Assembly (NCBI GenBank): GCA_022820805.1 | Contig: JAJEEV010000022.1 | Span: forward strand, 1 to 57,595 | Length of the DNA: 57,595 bases | Source of the DNA: Acidimicrobiia bacterium | GTDB lineage: Bacteria > Actinomycetota > Acidimicrobiia > Acidimicrobiales > Aldehydirespiratoraceae | Direction of reading: 5' to 3' | Part shown: in pieces, positions 34,427 to 44,131 of the stretch | Layout of the letters: every line of letters starts with the position of its first letter | How positions within the stretch are numbered: position 1 is the first letter of the stretch | The notes under the pieces: generated by a model | The model's database searches: none | What the model was told of the DNA's origin: nothing | Seen by the model: the letters and a program-made list of their open reading frames with translations, nothing else | Program-made: the position numbers and the translations under genes

Positions 34427-35898
34427 GCCAGACGGTCTACGAAGGCCTCCAGCTGGCGCAGGTTGCGCACCTCGAACACGCCGTCGCAGTGGGGGGCGTA
34501 CTCCCCCACGATCGAGTCGCCGGTGTCCCAGTAGCTGCGGGGCTCCGGGTTCAGCCAGTAGAGGTGGCGGGCCTTCTCCCGTAGAGCCTTGACGATCCAG
34601 CCCTCGGGGGCGTGGTAGTTGTTGCGGGCGTCGCCGAGGATCAGCACCGTGGTGCGGGGTCCGACGTCATTGCCGTAGTTGTCCCAGAACACGCCGAGGG
34701 CATGCCCGTAGTCGGAGTGGCCGTCCACCCAGACCACATCGGCCTCGGTGTTGACCCGGTGGACCGCCTCGGCGATGTCGTCGGTGCCCTCGAAGAACGG
34801 GGTCACCTCGTCGAGGCCGTCGATGAAGACGAACGACCGCACCTTCGAGAACTGGCTGGAGATGGCGTACACCAGGTGCAGCGTGAACCGGGCGAATGCG
34901 GCCACCGACCCCGACACGTCGGCCACCACCATGATGTCGGGCTTGTGGGGGCGGGGGTGGCGGAACTTCGGCTCCACGGGCACGCCCCCGTAGGACAGCG
35001 AGTGCCGCACGGTGGAGCGGAAGTCGAGCGGTCCGGACCGCCCGTGGCGCCGCTTGCGGACCAGCCGGGCCGCCAGTTTGCGGGTCAGCGGGTAGATGGC
35101 CTTGCGGAGGCTGGCCATCTCCTCGCGGGAGGCGTGCATGAAGTCGATGTCGGCGGGCAGCGGCTTGCGCAGCGTCTTGGCCATGGCCTCCACGCCGCGG
35201 TCGGCCACCAGCCGGCGCCGGATCTCGGCCTCGATCTGGCGCTTGAGCTCGGCGACCCGAAGCTCGTAGGTGTCGCGCTTCAGGCGCAGCTCGAAGTCGT
35301 CCACATCGCCCTCGGTCTCCTGGGCCACATCCATGAGCCGTTCGAGCACGCCGTCGAGGTCGAGGTTGCGCAGCGTGCGATACAGGTAGTAGGTGCCGCC
35401 GACGGGGCGGCCCGGCTCCATCCCCGCGTAGCGGCGGACGGCCTGGCGGGCCGCAGCCCGGATCATCTCGGCGTCGCCCCGCATCAGGGCCCGGTAGAGC
35501 ATCTCGGCCAGCTCCTCGGGGCTGAGCATGTCGCCGGCCCCGCCCCGATCGCCCTCGGCCCGGATCTCGCCGTCGGCGTCCTCGATGTCGGTGAGGTCGA
35601 GGTCGTCCTCGGTGATCTCGTACTGCGCCCCCCGCAGCGAGAAGTACACCTCGAAGACGGTCTCGAAGGCCTTCCAGTGGGCCTGGTTCTTGACCAGGGT
35701 GGCGGCCAGGGCGTACTTGAAGGTGTCGCGGTCCTCGATCGGGATGTGCTTGACCGCCTCCATGGCGTCGAGGTTCTCAGTGAGGCTGGCCGGAATGCCG
35801 ACCGCCCTCAGCTCCGCGATGAACCCGTTGAGCAGGTCCAGCAGCGGGTCTCCCGCCGCGGCGGGCAGCTCGGGTGCGGCCAGGTCGGCGACAGTCAC
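34423..35898 (-). CDS. VWA (CoxE-like) metal-ion-dependent adhesion domain protein
   Basis: A 491-residue cytoplasmic VWA protein of the CoxE/YehP type. The first ~280 residues are helical and charged. The VWA domain holds the MIDAS site DVSGS (327-331), DGLDEV, a later Thr and a DNYGNDVG region. It pairs with the MoxR-like AAA ATPase gene 24 nt upstream; such pairs act as chaperones that insert metals or fold enzyme complexes. No obvious client (CO dehydrogenase, methanol dehydrogenase) is in the window. The stop codon lies in a family A repeat. Confidence 0.88.
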   Translation of the reverse strand: MTVADLAAPELPAAAGDPLLDLLNGFIAELRAVGIPASLTENLDAMEAVKHIPIEDRDTFKYALAATLVKNQAHWKAFETVFEVYFSLRGAQYEITEDDLDLTDIEDADGEIRAEGDRGGAGDMLSPEELAEMLYRALMRGDAEMIRAAARQAVRRYAGMEPGRPVGGTYYLYRTLRNLDLDGVLERLMDVAQETEGDVDDFELRLKRDTYELRVAELKRQIEAEIRRRLVADRGVEAMAKTLRKPLPADIDFMHASREEMASLRKAIYPLTRKLAARLVRKRRHGRSGPLDFRSTVRHSLSYGGVPVEPKFRHPRPHKPDIMVVADVSGSVAAFARFTLHLVYAISSQFSKVRSFVFIDGLDEVTPFFEGTDDIAEAVHRVNTEADVVWVDGHSDYGHALGVFWDNYGNDVGPRTTVLILGDARNNYHAPEGWIVKALREKARHLYWLNPEPRSYWDTGDSIVGEYAPHCDGVFEVRNLRQLEAFVDRLA

Positions 35899-35922
35899 GG
35901 TCGAGCGCCTCCCGAGTCGCCC

Positions 35923-36804
35923 TCAGGAGTCGAGGCCCTCGACCGTCGCCAGTTCCTTGCCCGCTCGGGTGATGTCGCTCTGGTACTTGAGCAGGATGTT
36001 GATCGTCTCCGCGGCAATGTCGGCATCGACGTGCTGCACGCCGAGCAGCACCAGGGTGCGGGCCCAGTCGAGGGTCTCCGACACCGAGGGCGGCTTCTTG
36101 AGCTCGAGCCGGCGGATGGAGCGAACCACTCGGGCCACCTGGTCGGCCAGGTTGTCGGTGATGTCGGGGACCTTGGCCAGCACGATCTCCTTCTCGCGCT
36201 CCATCGACGGGTAGTCGATGTGCAGGTAGAGGCAGCGGCGCTTGAGGGCCTCGCTCAGCTCCCGGGTGTTGTTGGAGGTGAGGAACACCAGCGGCACCTG
36301 CACCGCCTCCATGGTGCCCAGCTCCGGGATCGACACCTGGTACTCGCTGAGGATCTCCAGCAGCAGGGCCTCGGTCTCGACCTCGACCCGGTCGACCTCG
36401 TCGATCAGCAGCACTATCGGGTCGGTGGCCCTGATGGCCTCCAGCAGGGGCCGGGTCAGCAGGAACTCGTCGGAGAAGATGTCGGTGGAGATGTTGTCCC
36501 AGCCCACATCGGCCTCGCGCTCGGTCTGGATTCGCAGGAGCTGCTTCTTGTAGTTCCACTCGTACAGCGCCCTGGCCTCGTCGAGTCCCTCGTAGCACTG
36601 CAGGCGGATGAGCCGGCTGTTGGTGATCTCGGCCACGCTCTTGGCCAGCTGGGTCTTGCCGGTGCCGGCCGGGCCCTCGACGAGCACGGGCTTGTCCAGG
36701 CGGTCGGCCAGGTAGACCACCCCGGCCAGGCCGGAGTCACAGAGGTAGTCGACCTTGGAGAGGCCCTCGCGGACCGCGTCGACGTCGGTGAAGCGGTGCG
36801 ACAT
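35923..36804 (-). CDS. MoxR-family AAA+ ATPase
   Basis: AAA+ chaperone partner of the adjacent VWA protein. The 293 residues show Walker A GPAGTGKT (44-51), Walker B VLLIDEVDR (131-139), sensor 1 in VFLTSNNTREL, and arginine-finger-type residues in LKRRCLYLHIDYPS. It matches the short MoxR branch next to CoxE-like VWA proteins. ATG 36804 follows proA by 21 nt; the three genes may form one transcript. Confidence 0.92.
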   Translation of the reverse strand: MSHRFTDVDAVREGLSKVDYLCDSGLAGVVYLADRLDKPVLVEGPAGTGKTQLAKSVAEITNSRLIRLQCYEGLDEARALYEWNYKKQLLRIQTEREADVGWDNISTDIFSDEFLLTRPLLEAIRATDPIVLLIDEVDRVEVETEALLLEILSEYQVSIPELGTMEAVQVPLVFLTSNNTRELSEALKRRCLYLHIDYPSMEREKEIVLAKVPDITDNLADQVARVVRSIRRLELKKPPSVSETLDWARTLVLLGVQHVDADIAAETINILLKYQSDITRAGKELATVEGLDS

Positions 36805-36825
36805 TGCGATCAGTCCGGCTGCCGC

Positions 36826-38154
36826 TCAGCGGACGTGGCCTTCGCCGCGCACGACGAACTTGAGCGTGGTCAACTGGTCGAGGCCCATCGGACCCCGGGC
36901 GTGGAGCTTCTGGGTGCTGATCCCGATCTCGGCACCGAAGCCGAACTCCTCGCCGTCGACGAACCGGGTGGAGGCGTTGACGAGCACGGCGGCGGCGTCG
37001 ACCTCCCTGGTGAAGCGGTCGGCCGCGGCGATGTCGGATGTGATGATGGTCTCGGAGTGGCCCGAGCCGTTGGTGTTCACATGGGTGATGGCCTCGTCGA
37101 GGCTGTCCACCACCTTCACCGACATCTTCAGGTCGAGGAACTCGGTGGCGTGGTCGGCTGCGGTGGCCTCCCCCATCGCCGGAACCGCTTGGCGGGCCCG
37201 CTCGTCGCCGAGCATCTCAACGCCGTCCAGCGCGGCCGCGGCCCGGGGCAGGAACTCCTGTGCCACCGCCGAGTGGACCACCAGCGACTCCAGGGCGTTG
37301 CACACCCCTGGCCGCTGCGTCTTGCCGTTGACAACGATGTCGAGGGCCGCATCGAGATCGGCGGTGGCGTCGACGTAGGCGTGGCAGTTCCCGGCCCCGT
37401 CGATCACCACCGGCACGGTGGCGTGCTCGAGGATGGACGCTATGAGCGACGGCCCGCCCCTCGGGATCAGGCAGTCGATGTAGTCGTTCTGCTGCATGAA
37501 CTCCACCGCGGCGGCCCGCGACGTGTCGTCGACCAGGATGAGGGCGTCGGCGGGCAGGCCGGCGGACGAGATGGCCTCGCGGATGGCGGCCGCTATGGCC
37601 AGGTTGGAGTTGATCGCCGACGACGACCCTCGCAGGAAGGCCGCGTTGCCCGACTTGAGGCACAGGCCGGCCGCGTCGGAGGTGACGTTGGGGCGGCTCT
37701 CGTAGATGATCGCCACCACACCGAGAGGGACCCTCACCCGCTCGATGCGAAGCCCGTTGGGCCGGACCCAGCCGTCGGCCACTTCGCCGATGGGGTCCCG
37801 CCGAGCCGCGATCTGCCGGAGGCCGTCGGCCATCGCCTCGATGCGGGCCGGTGTCAGGCGGAGGCGGTCGACGAGGGCCGCGGGAGTGCCGTCGGCCTCG
37901 GCCCGAGCCACGTCGCCTGCATTGGCCGCGCAGATCTCGCCGGCCCGGGCCACCAGCAGGTCAGCGGCTGCGAGGAGCGCGGCGTCCTTGGCTGCGGTGG
38001 GCGCGGCCGCCATCAGCCTGGAGGCCGCCTTGGCCCGGGCGGCCTGCTCGCCAACCGGCGTCGCGGAGCGTTCGGCACCTGAGACCGGAGGGGGCTGATC
38101 GGCGGGCGCGGCGGGCGCGGCGGACGGGATGACGGTGGTTGCTGCGCTGCTCAT
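36826..38154 (-). CDS. proA: Gamma-glutamyl phosphate reductase ProA
   Basis: NADPH-dependent reduction of glutamyl 5-phosphate to the semialdehyde, second step of proline synthesis. The 442 residues carry the catalytic Cys in [12 protein letters not shown] and family segments [33 protein letters not shown]-like DCLIPRGGP and [10 protein letters not shown] near the end. The first ~30 residues are Ala/Pro-rich and may not be part of the true protein. It is about 2.6 kb from proB, though the two enzymes work together. Confidence 0.93.
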   Translation of the reverse strand: MSSAATTVIPSAAPAAPADQPPPVSGAERSATPVGEQAARAKAASRLMAAAPTAAKDAALLAAADLLVARAGEICAANAGDVARAEADGTPAALVDRLRLTPARIEAMADGLRQIAARRDPIGEVADGWVRPNGLRIERVRVPLGVVAIIYESRPNVTSDAAGLCLKSGNAAFLRGSSSAINSNLAIAAAIREAISSAGLPADALILVDDTSRAAAVEFMQQNDYIDCLIPRGGPSLIASILEHATVPVVIDGAGNCHAYVDATADLDAALDIVVNGKTQRPGVCNALESLVVHSAVAQEFLPRAAAALDGVEMLGDERARQAVPAMGEATAADHATEFLDLKMSVKVVDSLDEAITHVNTNGSGHSETIITSDIAAADRFTREVDAAAVLVNASTRFVDGEEFGFGAEIGISTQKLHARGPMGLDQLTTLKFVVRGEGHVR

Positions 38155-38192
38155 CGTCTCAGGCTATAGGGGCAGCGCGGCTAGCCTCGCCC

Positions 38193-38255
38193 AGAGGCCG
38201 AGCTTGCGAGGCCGTGGCCCGAGCGGCCCGTGAGCGCAGCGAACAAGAGCGGGAA
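38193..38255 (-). repeat. Dispersed repeat family A, partial inverted copy
   Basis: A 63-bp piece of the repeat in opposite orientation between the divergent proA and murJ genes. Its core is the reverse complement of the others, so it may come from the same element. Confidence 0.7.
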
Positions 38256-38284
38256 GCGCGCATCCATGAGGGACTCTCCTAGCA

Positions 38285-39949
38285 GTGACTGAACCGAGGC
38301 GGCCCCGGCGCGCGTCGGGACCACTGCTGGTGGCGCTGGGAATCGGTGCGAGCCGCCTGGCCGGTCTGGGCCGCGAGACAGTGGCCTCCCGGCTGCTCGG
38401 CAACACCGCTGCAGGAGACGCGTTCGCAGTGGCCATGCGCATCCCCAACATGCTCCAGAACCTGCTCGGAGAGGGTGTGCTGTCGGCCAGTTTCGTTCCC
38501 GTCTACAGCCGCCTGCTCGATGAGGCCTCCTACCAGGGAGGCGACCGCGAGGATCCGGGCCGGGTGGCCGGCGCGGTAGCCGCCGCGCTGATGGCGGTGG
38601 TGGGGCTGGCAGTGGTGCTGATCGTGACGCTGGCCCGGCCCATCACCTTCGTGCTGGCGCCCGGCCTGGAGGGCGACCGCTTCGACCTCGCCGTCTCGCT
38701 GGTCCGCATAACCGCGCTGGGCACCGGCTTCGCGGTGCTGTCGGCATGGTGCCTGGGAGTGCTCAACAGCCACCGCCGCTTCTTCGTGTCATACGCCGCG
38801 CCGGTTCTGTGGAACGCGGTGCAGGTGGGGGCACTGGTAGCGGCCTGGATCCTGGCCTTCGACCTTGACGGCGTGGCCCGCGCCCTGGCCTGGGGCGTGG
38901 CCGGAGGAGGCCTGGCCCAGCTCCTCGTGCAGCTCCCGCTCACCGTCCGCCTGGCCCGGGGGTTGAGGCTGCGCTGGGTGCGGGACCACGGTGGCCTGCG
39001 CGAGGTCCGCCGCCGCTTCGGCCCCGCGGTGCTGGGGCGGGGCGTGGTGCAGGTCTCGGCCTACGTGGACCTGATGCTGGCCTCGCTGCTGGCGACCGGT
39101 GCCGTGGCCGCCCTGTACCGGGGCCAGATCCTGTACATGCTCCCGGTGAGCCTGTTCGCCATGAGCGTCGCCGCGGCCGAGCTGCCCGAGATGTCGCGTC
39201 TGGCCGACGACCCGGTGGCGCTGGCGACCCGATCCCGGGCGGCCATGCACCGGGTGGCGTTCTGGATGCTGCTCGCGGCGGCGGTCTACGCCGCGGCGGG
39301 CGATCTCATCGTGGGCCTGCTGTTCGAGGGCGGGGTGTTCGAGTCGGCCGACACGGTGCTGGTCTGGTTCGTGATCGCGGCGTACGCGCTCGGCTTGCCC
39401 GCCACCGGGGTCAGCCGGGTGCTGCAGAACGCCTGCTACGCCCGGGGCGACACGGTCGGGCCGGCTCGCATCGCGGCCGTCCGGGTGGCGGTGGCCGCGG
39501 CGGTCGGCACGGTCGTGATGTTCCCGCTCGACCGCATCGTGGTGGGCTCCGACGGATTGCTCGGGGCGGCCGACGCCCTGGGGTTCGCGTGGGCGCTGCC
39601 CGCGGCCGAGCGCGCCATGGACGACGTGGTGCGGCTGGGCGCCGTCGGGCTGGCGCTCGGCTCGGCGGTGGCCGCATGGACCGAGATCGCCATGCTGTCG
39701 CGCCGGTTCGGCTTCCCGGACGCGGTGCGATCTGCGCTGGGCGCCCCGGCCGCGGCCGCCGCGGTCTCGTTCGCGGCGACTGCGGCGCTCAAGCTGGTGG
39801 TGGGCGGCTGGCCCCCGATCCTGTCGGCTCCGGTGGTGGCCGCGGCCGCGGTGATCGTGTACGCGCTGGTGGCCTTCCGCAGCGGTGTGGCCGAGGCTGA
39901 CCTCCTGCTCCAACCTCTGCGAAGGGTGCTGTGGAAATCGCGGGACTAG
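38285..39949 (+). CDS. murJ: Lipid II flippase MurJ
   Basis: Moves the peptidoglycan precursor lipid II across the membrane. The 554-residue product has the MOP-fold pattern of about fourteen hydrophobic segments, with the typical N-terminal GRETVASRLLGNTAAGDAFAVAMRIPNMLQNLLGEG. There are charged residues in the first helices that line the MurJ cavity. A GTG start at 38285 is used; a TAG stop would lie close upstream. It fits the peptidoglycan genes further on (mrdA, rodA, mreBCD). Confidence 0.9.
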   Translation: MTEPRRPRRASGPLLVALGIGASRLAGLGRETVASRLLGNTAAGDAFAVAMRIPNMLQNLLGEGVLSASFVPVYSRLLDEASYQGGDREDPGRVAGAVAAALMAVVGLAVVLIVTLARPITFVLAPGLEGDRFDLAVSLVRITALGTGFAVLSAWCLGVLNSHRRFFVSYAAPVLWNAVQVGALVAAWILAFDLDGVARALAWGVAGGGLAQLLVQLPLTVRLARGLRLRWVRDHGGLREVRRRFGPAVLGRGVVQVSAYVDLMLASLLATGAVAALYRGQILYMLPVSLFAMSVAAAELPEMSRLADDPVALATRSRAAMHRVAFWMLLAAAVYAAAGDLIVGLLFEGGVFESADTVLVWFVIAAYALGLPATGVSRVLQNACYARGDTVGPARIAAVRVAVAAAVGTVVMFPLDRIVVGSDGLLGAADALGFAWALPAAERAMDDVVRLGAVGLALGSAVAAWTEIAMLSRRFGFPDAVRSALGAPAAAAAVSFAATAALKLVVGGWPPILSAPVVAAAAVIVYALVAFRSGVAEADLLLQPLRRVLWKSRD

Positions 39950-39952
39950 AGT
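39947..39952 (+). promoter_or_regulatory. -10-like box TAGAGT for the pspA gene
   Basis: TAGAGT is followed by 7 nt and ATG 39960, giving a leaderless message. The box overlaps the last codon and stop of murJ, so pspA can be expressed separately. Confidence 0.45.
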
Positions 39953-39959
39953 CAAAGCC

Positions 39960-40760
39960 ATGTGGAAGCTCCTAAAGCGCCGCTGGAAGTACCTGACGGC
40001 CCGCCTGGCGGGCCGGCTAGAGGAGAGTGCCGACCCGAAGACCCAGCTCGAACAGGCCATAGGCGAGGCCAGGGAGCAGCATCGACGGCTCAAGGATCAG
40101 GCCGCCAACGTGATCGCCAACCAGAAGCAGACCGAGATGCGGCTGAACCGGGCCATCTCGGATCTGGAGAGAGTGAACGTCAACGCCCGCCGGGCCCTGA
40201 TGATGGCCCAGGAGGCCGTGTCGGACGGTGATCAGCCCAAGGCCAAGTCCTACAACGCTGCCGCCGAGCAACTGGCCGGCCGCATGATCACGCTCGAGCA
40301 CGAGATTGAGAGCCTCAAGGATCTCTACCTTCAGACATCGCAGGCGTCGGACGAGGCCAAGGCGGCTGTCACCCAGAACTCCCTGAGTCTGCAGGAGAAG
40401 CTGCGGCAGCGTCAGAGGCTGCTCGGACAGCTTGATCAGGCCCGAATGCAGGAGCAGATGAACGAGGCGATGACCTCCCTGTCGGAGGCTGTCGGGGAGG
40501 AACTGCCCACCTTCAACGAGATCCGGGACAAGATCGAGGCCCGATACGCCAAGGCCAAGGGCATGGCCGAACTGGCCGAGGGCGGCCCCGAGGTGAGCAT
40601 GCTCGAGATCGAGGAGGCGGCCCGCAACAAGGATGCCAAGGCTCGCCTGGAGCAGATCCGGGAGAATCTGGGTCTTCCGGCGCCCGCCGCCGACGAGATC
40701 CTGGAAGCCACCGTCGTCGACTCGGTCGACGCCGAGGCGCCCGCCCCTGCGGAGGACTGA
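39960..40760 (+). CDS. pspA: PspA/IM30-family membrane-stress protein
   Basis: Peripheral membrane protein that stabilises damaged membranes (ESCRT-III-like). The 266 residues are almost wholly coiled coil: N-terminal amphipathic region WKLLKRRWKYLTARLAGRL, then long Glu/Lys/Gln-rich helices (about 35-210) and an acidic C-terminal tail. ATG 39960 is chosen over upstream starts because of the TAGAGT box and the match to the family's N-terminus. No pspBC or PspF-like regulator is adjacent. Confidence 0.88.
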   Translation: MWKLLKRRWKYLTARLAGRLEESADPKTQLEQAIGEAREQHRRLKDQAANVIANQKQTEMRLNRAISDLERVNVNARRALMMAQEAVSDGDQPKAKSYNAAAEQLAGRMITLEHEIESLKDLYLQTSQASDEAKAAVTQNSLSLQEKLRQRQRLLGQLDQARMQEQMNEAMTSLSEAVGEELPTFNEIRDKIEARYAKAKGMAELAEGGPEVSMLEIEEAARNKDAKARLEQIRENLGLPAPAADEILEATVVDSVDAEAPAPAED

Positions 40761-40802
40761 AATCCCTCGCTGAAGGCGTCGGTCGCCAGCGATCGACTCT
40801 GC

Positions 40803-41921
40803 TCAGGAGCCGGGCAGGACCACCAGGTCGTTGGCGTGGACCACCACGTGGGGGGCGCCCGGCGGCAGGTCCTCGCGTCGGCGACCGGCTGCGGTGCGCA
40901 ACTCGTCGCTGCTGTGGCGGGCGAGGCCCTTGGCGAACACCTCGCCCCCCGCCTCGCGCACCTCCACCGGCGCACCGGCGTCGAAGGTTCCCGACACGGA
41001 CCGCACCCCGATGGCGAGCAGGGACTTGCCCCGTTCGAGTGCGGCCCGGGCCCCGGAGTCGACTGCGACCTCCCCCTGGGAGCCCACCGCGAAGCCGATC
41101 CACAGCTTGCGGGCCGGCAGCCGCTGGGCGGAGGCCCGCACCAGCGTTCCCACCCCGGCCACTCCCGCCGCGGCGTCGGCGAGCACACCGGGCCGCTTGG
41201 CGTCGGCGATCACTGTGGACACGCCCGACAGCGAGGCGACCCTGGCTGCGGTGAGCTTCGACGCCATGCCGCCACTGCCTCGATCCGTGCCTGCGCCCCC
41301 GACGCGGCTCCGGAGGTGCTGATCGAACTCGACGATCTCCTCGATGAGCGAAGCCTCGGAGTTCCGGCGGGGGTCGGAGGTGAGGACGCCCGCGGTGTCG
41401 GTCAGCAACACGAGCAGGTCAGCCTTCACCAGGTTCGCGACCAGCGCGGCCAGGCGGTCGTTGTCACCCCACCGGATCTCGTCGTCGGCCACCGCGTCGT
41501 TCTCGTTGACGACGGGCACCACACCCATGTCCAGGAGCTTGCGCAGCGTGGTCCCTGCATGCACGTACTGCGTTCGGATCACGAAGTCCAGGGGCACCAG
41601 CAGCACCTGGCCGGCCACCACTCCCAGACCGGAGAACACCTCGCGGTACATGCCCATCAGGGCGCTCTGACCGACGGTGGCCACCGCCTGCAGGGTCTCC
41701 ATGCTGGACGGGCGCTTGTCGCCGCCCATGCCCAACTCGGGCAGCCCGGCCGCGATGGCGCCACTGGTCACGACGACCACCCGCCAGCCCTGTGACCGCA
41801 GGGACGCCACCTCGTCGCAGAACTTCTCGATAGGGCCGCGATCGATCGCCCCGGCCTCGTCGGTGATCGACGAGGTGCCGATCTTGGCCACGATGGTGCG
41901 GGTCTCCGCCTCCGCGTTCAC
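40803..41921 (-). CDS. proB: Glutamate 5-kinase ProB
   Basis: Phosphorylates glutamate as the first step of proline synthesis. The 372 residues contain the amino-acid-kinase domain (VAKIGTSSITDE, VVVTSGAIAAGLPELGM, VPVVNENDAVADDEIRWGDND, LLTDTAGVLTSDPR, GGMASKLTAARVAS) and a C-terminal PUA domain (about 280-360). The catalytic motifs are intact. It overlaps obg by 4 nt, as is usual in actinobacteria. Confidence 0.94.
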   Translation of the reverse strand: MNAEAETRTIVAKIGTSSITDEAGAIDRGPIEKFCDEVASLRSQGWRVVVVTSGAIAAGLPELGMGGDKRPSSMETLQAVATVGQSALMGMYREVFSGLGVVAGQVLLVPLDFVIRTQYVHAGTTLRKLLDMGVVPVVNENDAVADDEIRWGDNDRLAALVANLVKADLLVLLTDTAGVLTSDPRRNSEASLIEEIVEFDQHLRSRVGGAGTDRGSGGMASKLTAARVASLSGVSTVIADAKRPGVLADAAAGVAGVGTLVRASAQRLPARKLWIGFAVGSQGEVAVDSGARAALERGKSLLAIGVRSVSGTFDAGAPVEVREAGGEVFAKGLARHSSDELRTAAGRRREDLPPGAPHVVVHANDLVVLPGS

Positions 41922-43210
41922 CGGTCGCTCCCGCCCATCCCTGGTGTGACGGCAGCCTCGGCGTCATCGACGTAGGTGAAGCTGAAGTCCCCGATGCGGA
42001 CCTCGTCGCCGGTGGCCGCACCGGCCCGGGCCAGAGCCCGCTCGACTCCGAGGCTGCGCAGCCGGTCCTGCACGTAGGCCTGCGCGCCGGGGTCGGTCAG
42101 ATCGCTGAGAGCCACCGACCGCGCCGCGGCCCGTCCCTGCACGCTCCAGGCACCGTCGCTCTCGCGGGTGACCGTGACCTCCGAAGCGTGCGGCAGGGGC
42201 CGGTGCACGACGGGAGCCTCCAGGACCGGCTCGCTGACACGGGCCTCGGTCACCATCCGGGACAGCTCGCCGAGTACGTCGGAAACGCCTTCGCCGGTGA
42301 CCGACGACAGGCGCCCGCCCGCGGCGCCGAAGCTCTCGCCGGGCGCGGTGTCGGCACGGCTGCCCACCACCAGCCGGGGTCGCTCGACCAGCTCCGGGCG
42401 GTACCGGCCCAGCTCCCGCAGCAGCACCGAGAGCTGCTCATCGGGCCGGCACCCGGCCAGCTCGCACAGGTCGATGAGTACCAGCAGCACCCGGGCCCGC
42501 TCGACGTGGCGCAGGAAGCGGTGACCCAGGCCGCGGCCCTCGCTCGCGCCCTCTATCAGGCCGGGGATGTCGGCCAGGACCATCTCGAAGGTGTCGTCGA
42601 GGCGGACCACTCCGAGGTTGGGCTCGAGGGTGGTGAAGGGGTAGTCGGCGATCTTCGGCTTGGCCGCGGACACCCGGCTGATGAACGTGGACTTGCCCAC
42701 GTTGGGGAAGCCGACGATGGCCACGTCGGCCAGCAGCTTCAGCTCCAGGCGCAGCCAGCGCTGCTCGCCGAACTCGCCCTGCTCGGCGAAGGCCGGCGCC
42801 CGCCGCCGGTTGGACAGGAAGCGGGCGTTGCCCCGGCCTCCTTCGCCGGCGTGGGCCGCCAGCCAGCGCTCGCCGTGGGCCGACAGGTCGGCAAGCTGCG
42901 ACCGGTCGCCGTGGTCCAGCACCACCGTTCCCACCGGGACCTTCACGTCCAGGTCGTCGCCCCGGGCCCCGTGGCGGTTGTTGCCGGAGCCGTGCGCGCC
43001 GTTGGAGGCCCGCCGGTGCGGGTGATCGCGGAAGGCCAGCAGCGACGCGACGTTGCGGTCGGCCACCAGCCACACCTCGCCGCCCCGACCGCCGTCGCCC
43101 CCGGCCGGACCGCCCCGGGCCACGCGGGCCTCCCGGCGGAAGGCCACGCACCCCGCGCCGCCGTCACCCGCAGTGACGTGCAAGTTGCACTCATCAACAA
43201 ACCCGGACAC
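41918..43210 (-). CDS. obg: Obg/CgtA ribosome-associated GTPase
   Basis: Essential GTPase for 50S assembly and stress response. Order in 430 residues: Gly-rich Obg fold (DECNLHVTAGDGGAGCVAFRREA, about 1-158), the G domain with P-loop GFPNVGKST, G2 Thr in DYPFTTLEPNLG, G3 DIPGLIEGA, and a C-terminal OCT-like domain. The G4 site, normally NKxD, reads VGSRADTA, so Ser and Arg replace Asn and Lys while Asp stays; guanine specificity may be altered. It lies upstream of proB and downstream of rpmA, with a family B repeat in between. Confidence 0.92.
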   Translation of the reverse strand: MSGFVDECNLHVTAGDGGAGCVAFRREARVARGGPAGGDGGRGGEVWLVADRNVASLLAFRDHPHRRASNGAHGSGNNRHGARGDDLDVKVPVGTVVLDHGDRSQLADLSAHGERWLAAHAGEGGRGNARFLSNRRRAPAFAEQGEFGEQRWLRLELKLLADVAIVGFPNVGKSTFISRVSAAKPKIADYPFTTLEPNLGVVRLDDTFEMVLADIPGLIEGASEGRGLGHRFLRHVERARVLLVLIDLCELAGCRPDEQLSVLLRELGRYRPELVERPRLVVGSRADTAPGESFGAAGGRLSSVTGEGVSDVLGELSRMVTEARVSEPVLEAPVVHRPLPHASEVTVTRESDGAWSVQGRAAARSVALSDLTDPGAQAYVQDRLRSLGVERALARAGAATGDEVRIGDFSFTYVDDAEAAVTPGMGGSDR

Positions 43211-43294
43211 CCCTAAAGACTAAGCGGAGGACTCTCCGGACGCGAACAGATCAAGCCGTCTGGGCGCGGCGGACCAGACGTTGACCGCTGGCCC

Positions 43295-43390
43295 GCCAGG
43301 CCGGCGGGTGGCGGCGAGCCCGGGCGACCGACGATAGGGCGAAGCCCTGTCGGTCGACTGGGCTCGACGACAGGACCCGCCGGCCGGACC
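43295..43390. repeat. Palindromic repeat family B, copy 2
   Basis: 96 bp between obg and rpmA, with inverted ends (CCAGGCCGGCGGGT near 43296, ACCCGCCGGCCGG near 43374) and a perfect inner hairpin of CGACCGAC and GTCGGTCG arms. The same orientation as copy 3. Confidence 0.8.
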
Positions 43391-43406
43391 ACCCCGGCCT
43401 ACAGCG

Positions 43407-43664
43407 TCAGACGTCGGCCGGAACGACCTCGACCAGCTTGCGCCCCCGCCGGGACCCGAAGCGAACCACGCCGTCGGCAGTGGCGAAGAGCGTGTCGTCG
43501 CCGCCCCGCCCGACGTTGGTGCCCGGATGGATCCTGGTGCCCCGCTGGCGGACGATGATGGCTCCGGCCAGCACCCGGCCACCGTCGTAGACCTTCACGC
43601 CGAGACGCTGCGCGTTCGAGTCACGGCCGTTGCGGGTAGATCCCCCGCCCTTGGTCTTGGACAT
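43407..43664 (-). CDS. rpmA: 50S ribosomal protein bL27
   Basis: Small ribosomal protein whose N-terminus reaches the peptidyl-transferase centre. The 85 residues begin [25 protein letters not shown] and continue with the family signature [22 protein letters not shown]. There is no long N-terminal cleavage extension. It lies 6 nt downstream of rplU in the usual rplU-rpmA-obg order and is separated from obg by a family B repeat. Confidence 0.97.
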   Translation of the reverse strand: MSKTKGGGSTRNGRDSNAQRLGVKVYDGGRVLAGAIIVRQRGTRIHPGTNVGRGGDDTLFATADGVVRFGSRRGRKLVEVVPADV

Positions 43665-43670
43665 GTCGAA

Positions 43671-43979
43671 TCAGCCCCTCTGGATGTCGGTGATCTCAAG
43701 GGTCGCCAGCGTCTGGCGATGACCCCACCGGCGACGCTGGTTGCTCTTGGACTTGTAGGTGAAGCCGCGGATCTTGGGTCCGCGGTGCTCGTCGACCACG
43801 ACCGCAGTCACGCTCGTTCCAGCCAGATCGGCCGGTGTCGCCAGCACCGAGTCGCCGTCCACGACGAGCACCGGCCGCAACGAGACCTCCGAGCCCGGCT
43901 CGGCCACCCGCTCCACCTCGATCGTCGAGCCCTGCTCGACGCGGTACTGCTTACCGCCGGTCTGGACCACTGCGTACAT
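43671..43979 (-). CDS. rplU: 50S ribosomal protein bL21
   Basis: 102-residue ribosomal protein with the family start MYAVVQTGGKQYRVEQG and the C-terminal FTYKSKSNQRRRWGHRQTLATLEI. An earlier ATG would add nine residues of no family likeness, so ATG 43979 is used. First gene of the rplU-rpmA pair; family B repeats lie on both sides of the pair. Confidence 0.96.
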   Translation of the reverse strand: MYAVVQTGGKQYRVEQGSTIEVERVAEPGSEVSLRPVLVVDGDSVLATPADLAGTSVTAVVVDEHRGPKIRGFTYKSKSNQRRRWGHRQTLATLEITDIQRG

Positions 43980-44038
43980 AGCCCTCGAATCGTAGCGCCG
44001 CCACAATGTCGCTCCACGCTGCCCACCCCGACGGACCA

Positions 44039-44121
44039 GCCAGGCCGGCGGGTGGCGGCGGGCCCGGTCGACCGACGATAGGGCGAAGCCCGGCAGGGGC
44101 GACAGGACCCGCCGGCCGGAA
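44039..44121. repeat. Palindromic repeat family B, copy 3
   Basis: An 83-bp copy between rne and rplU with the same ends but an eroded inner hairpin. With copy 2 it flanks rpmA-rplU in direct orientation. Confidence 0.75.
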
Positions 44122-44131
44122 CCGCGTCGTG

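Noticed and set aside
34612..38082. 1156-residue plus-strand ORF over VWA, moxR and proA
   Set aside because: Antisense to three well-supported genes; composition is Val/Gly/His-rich shadow.
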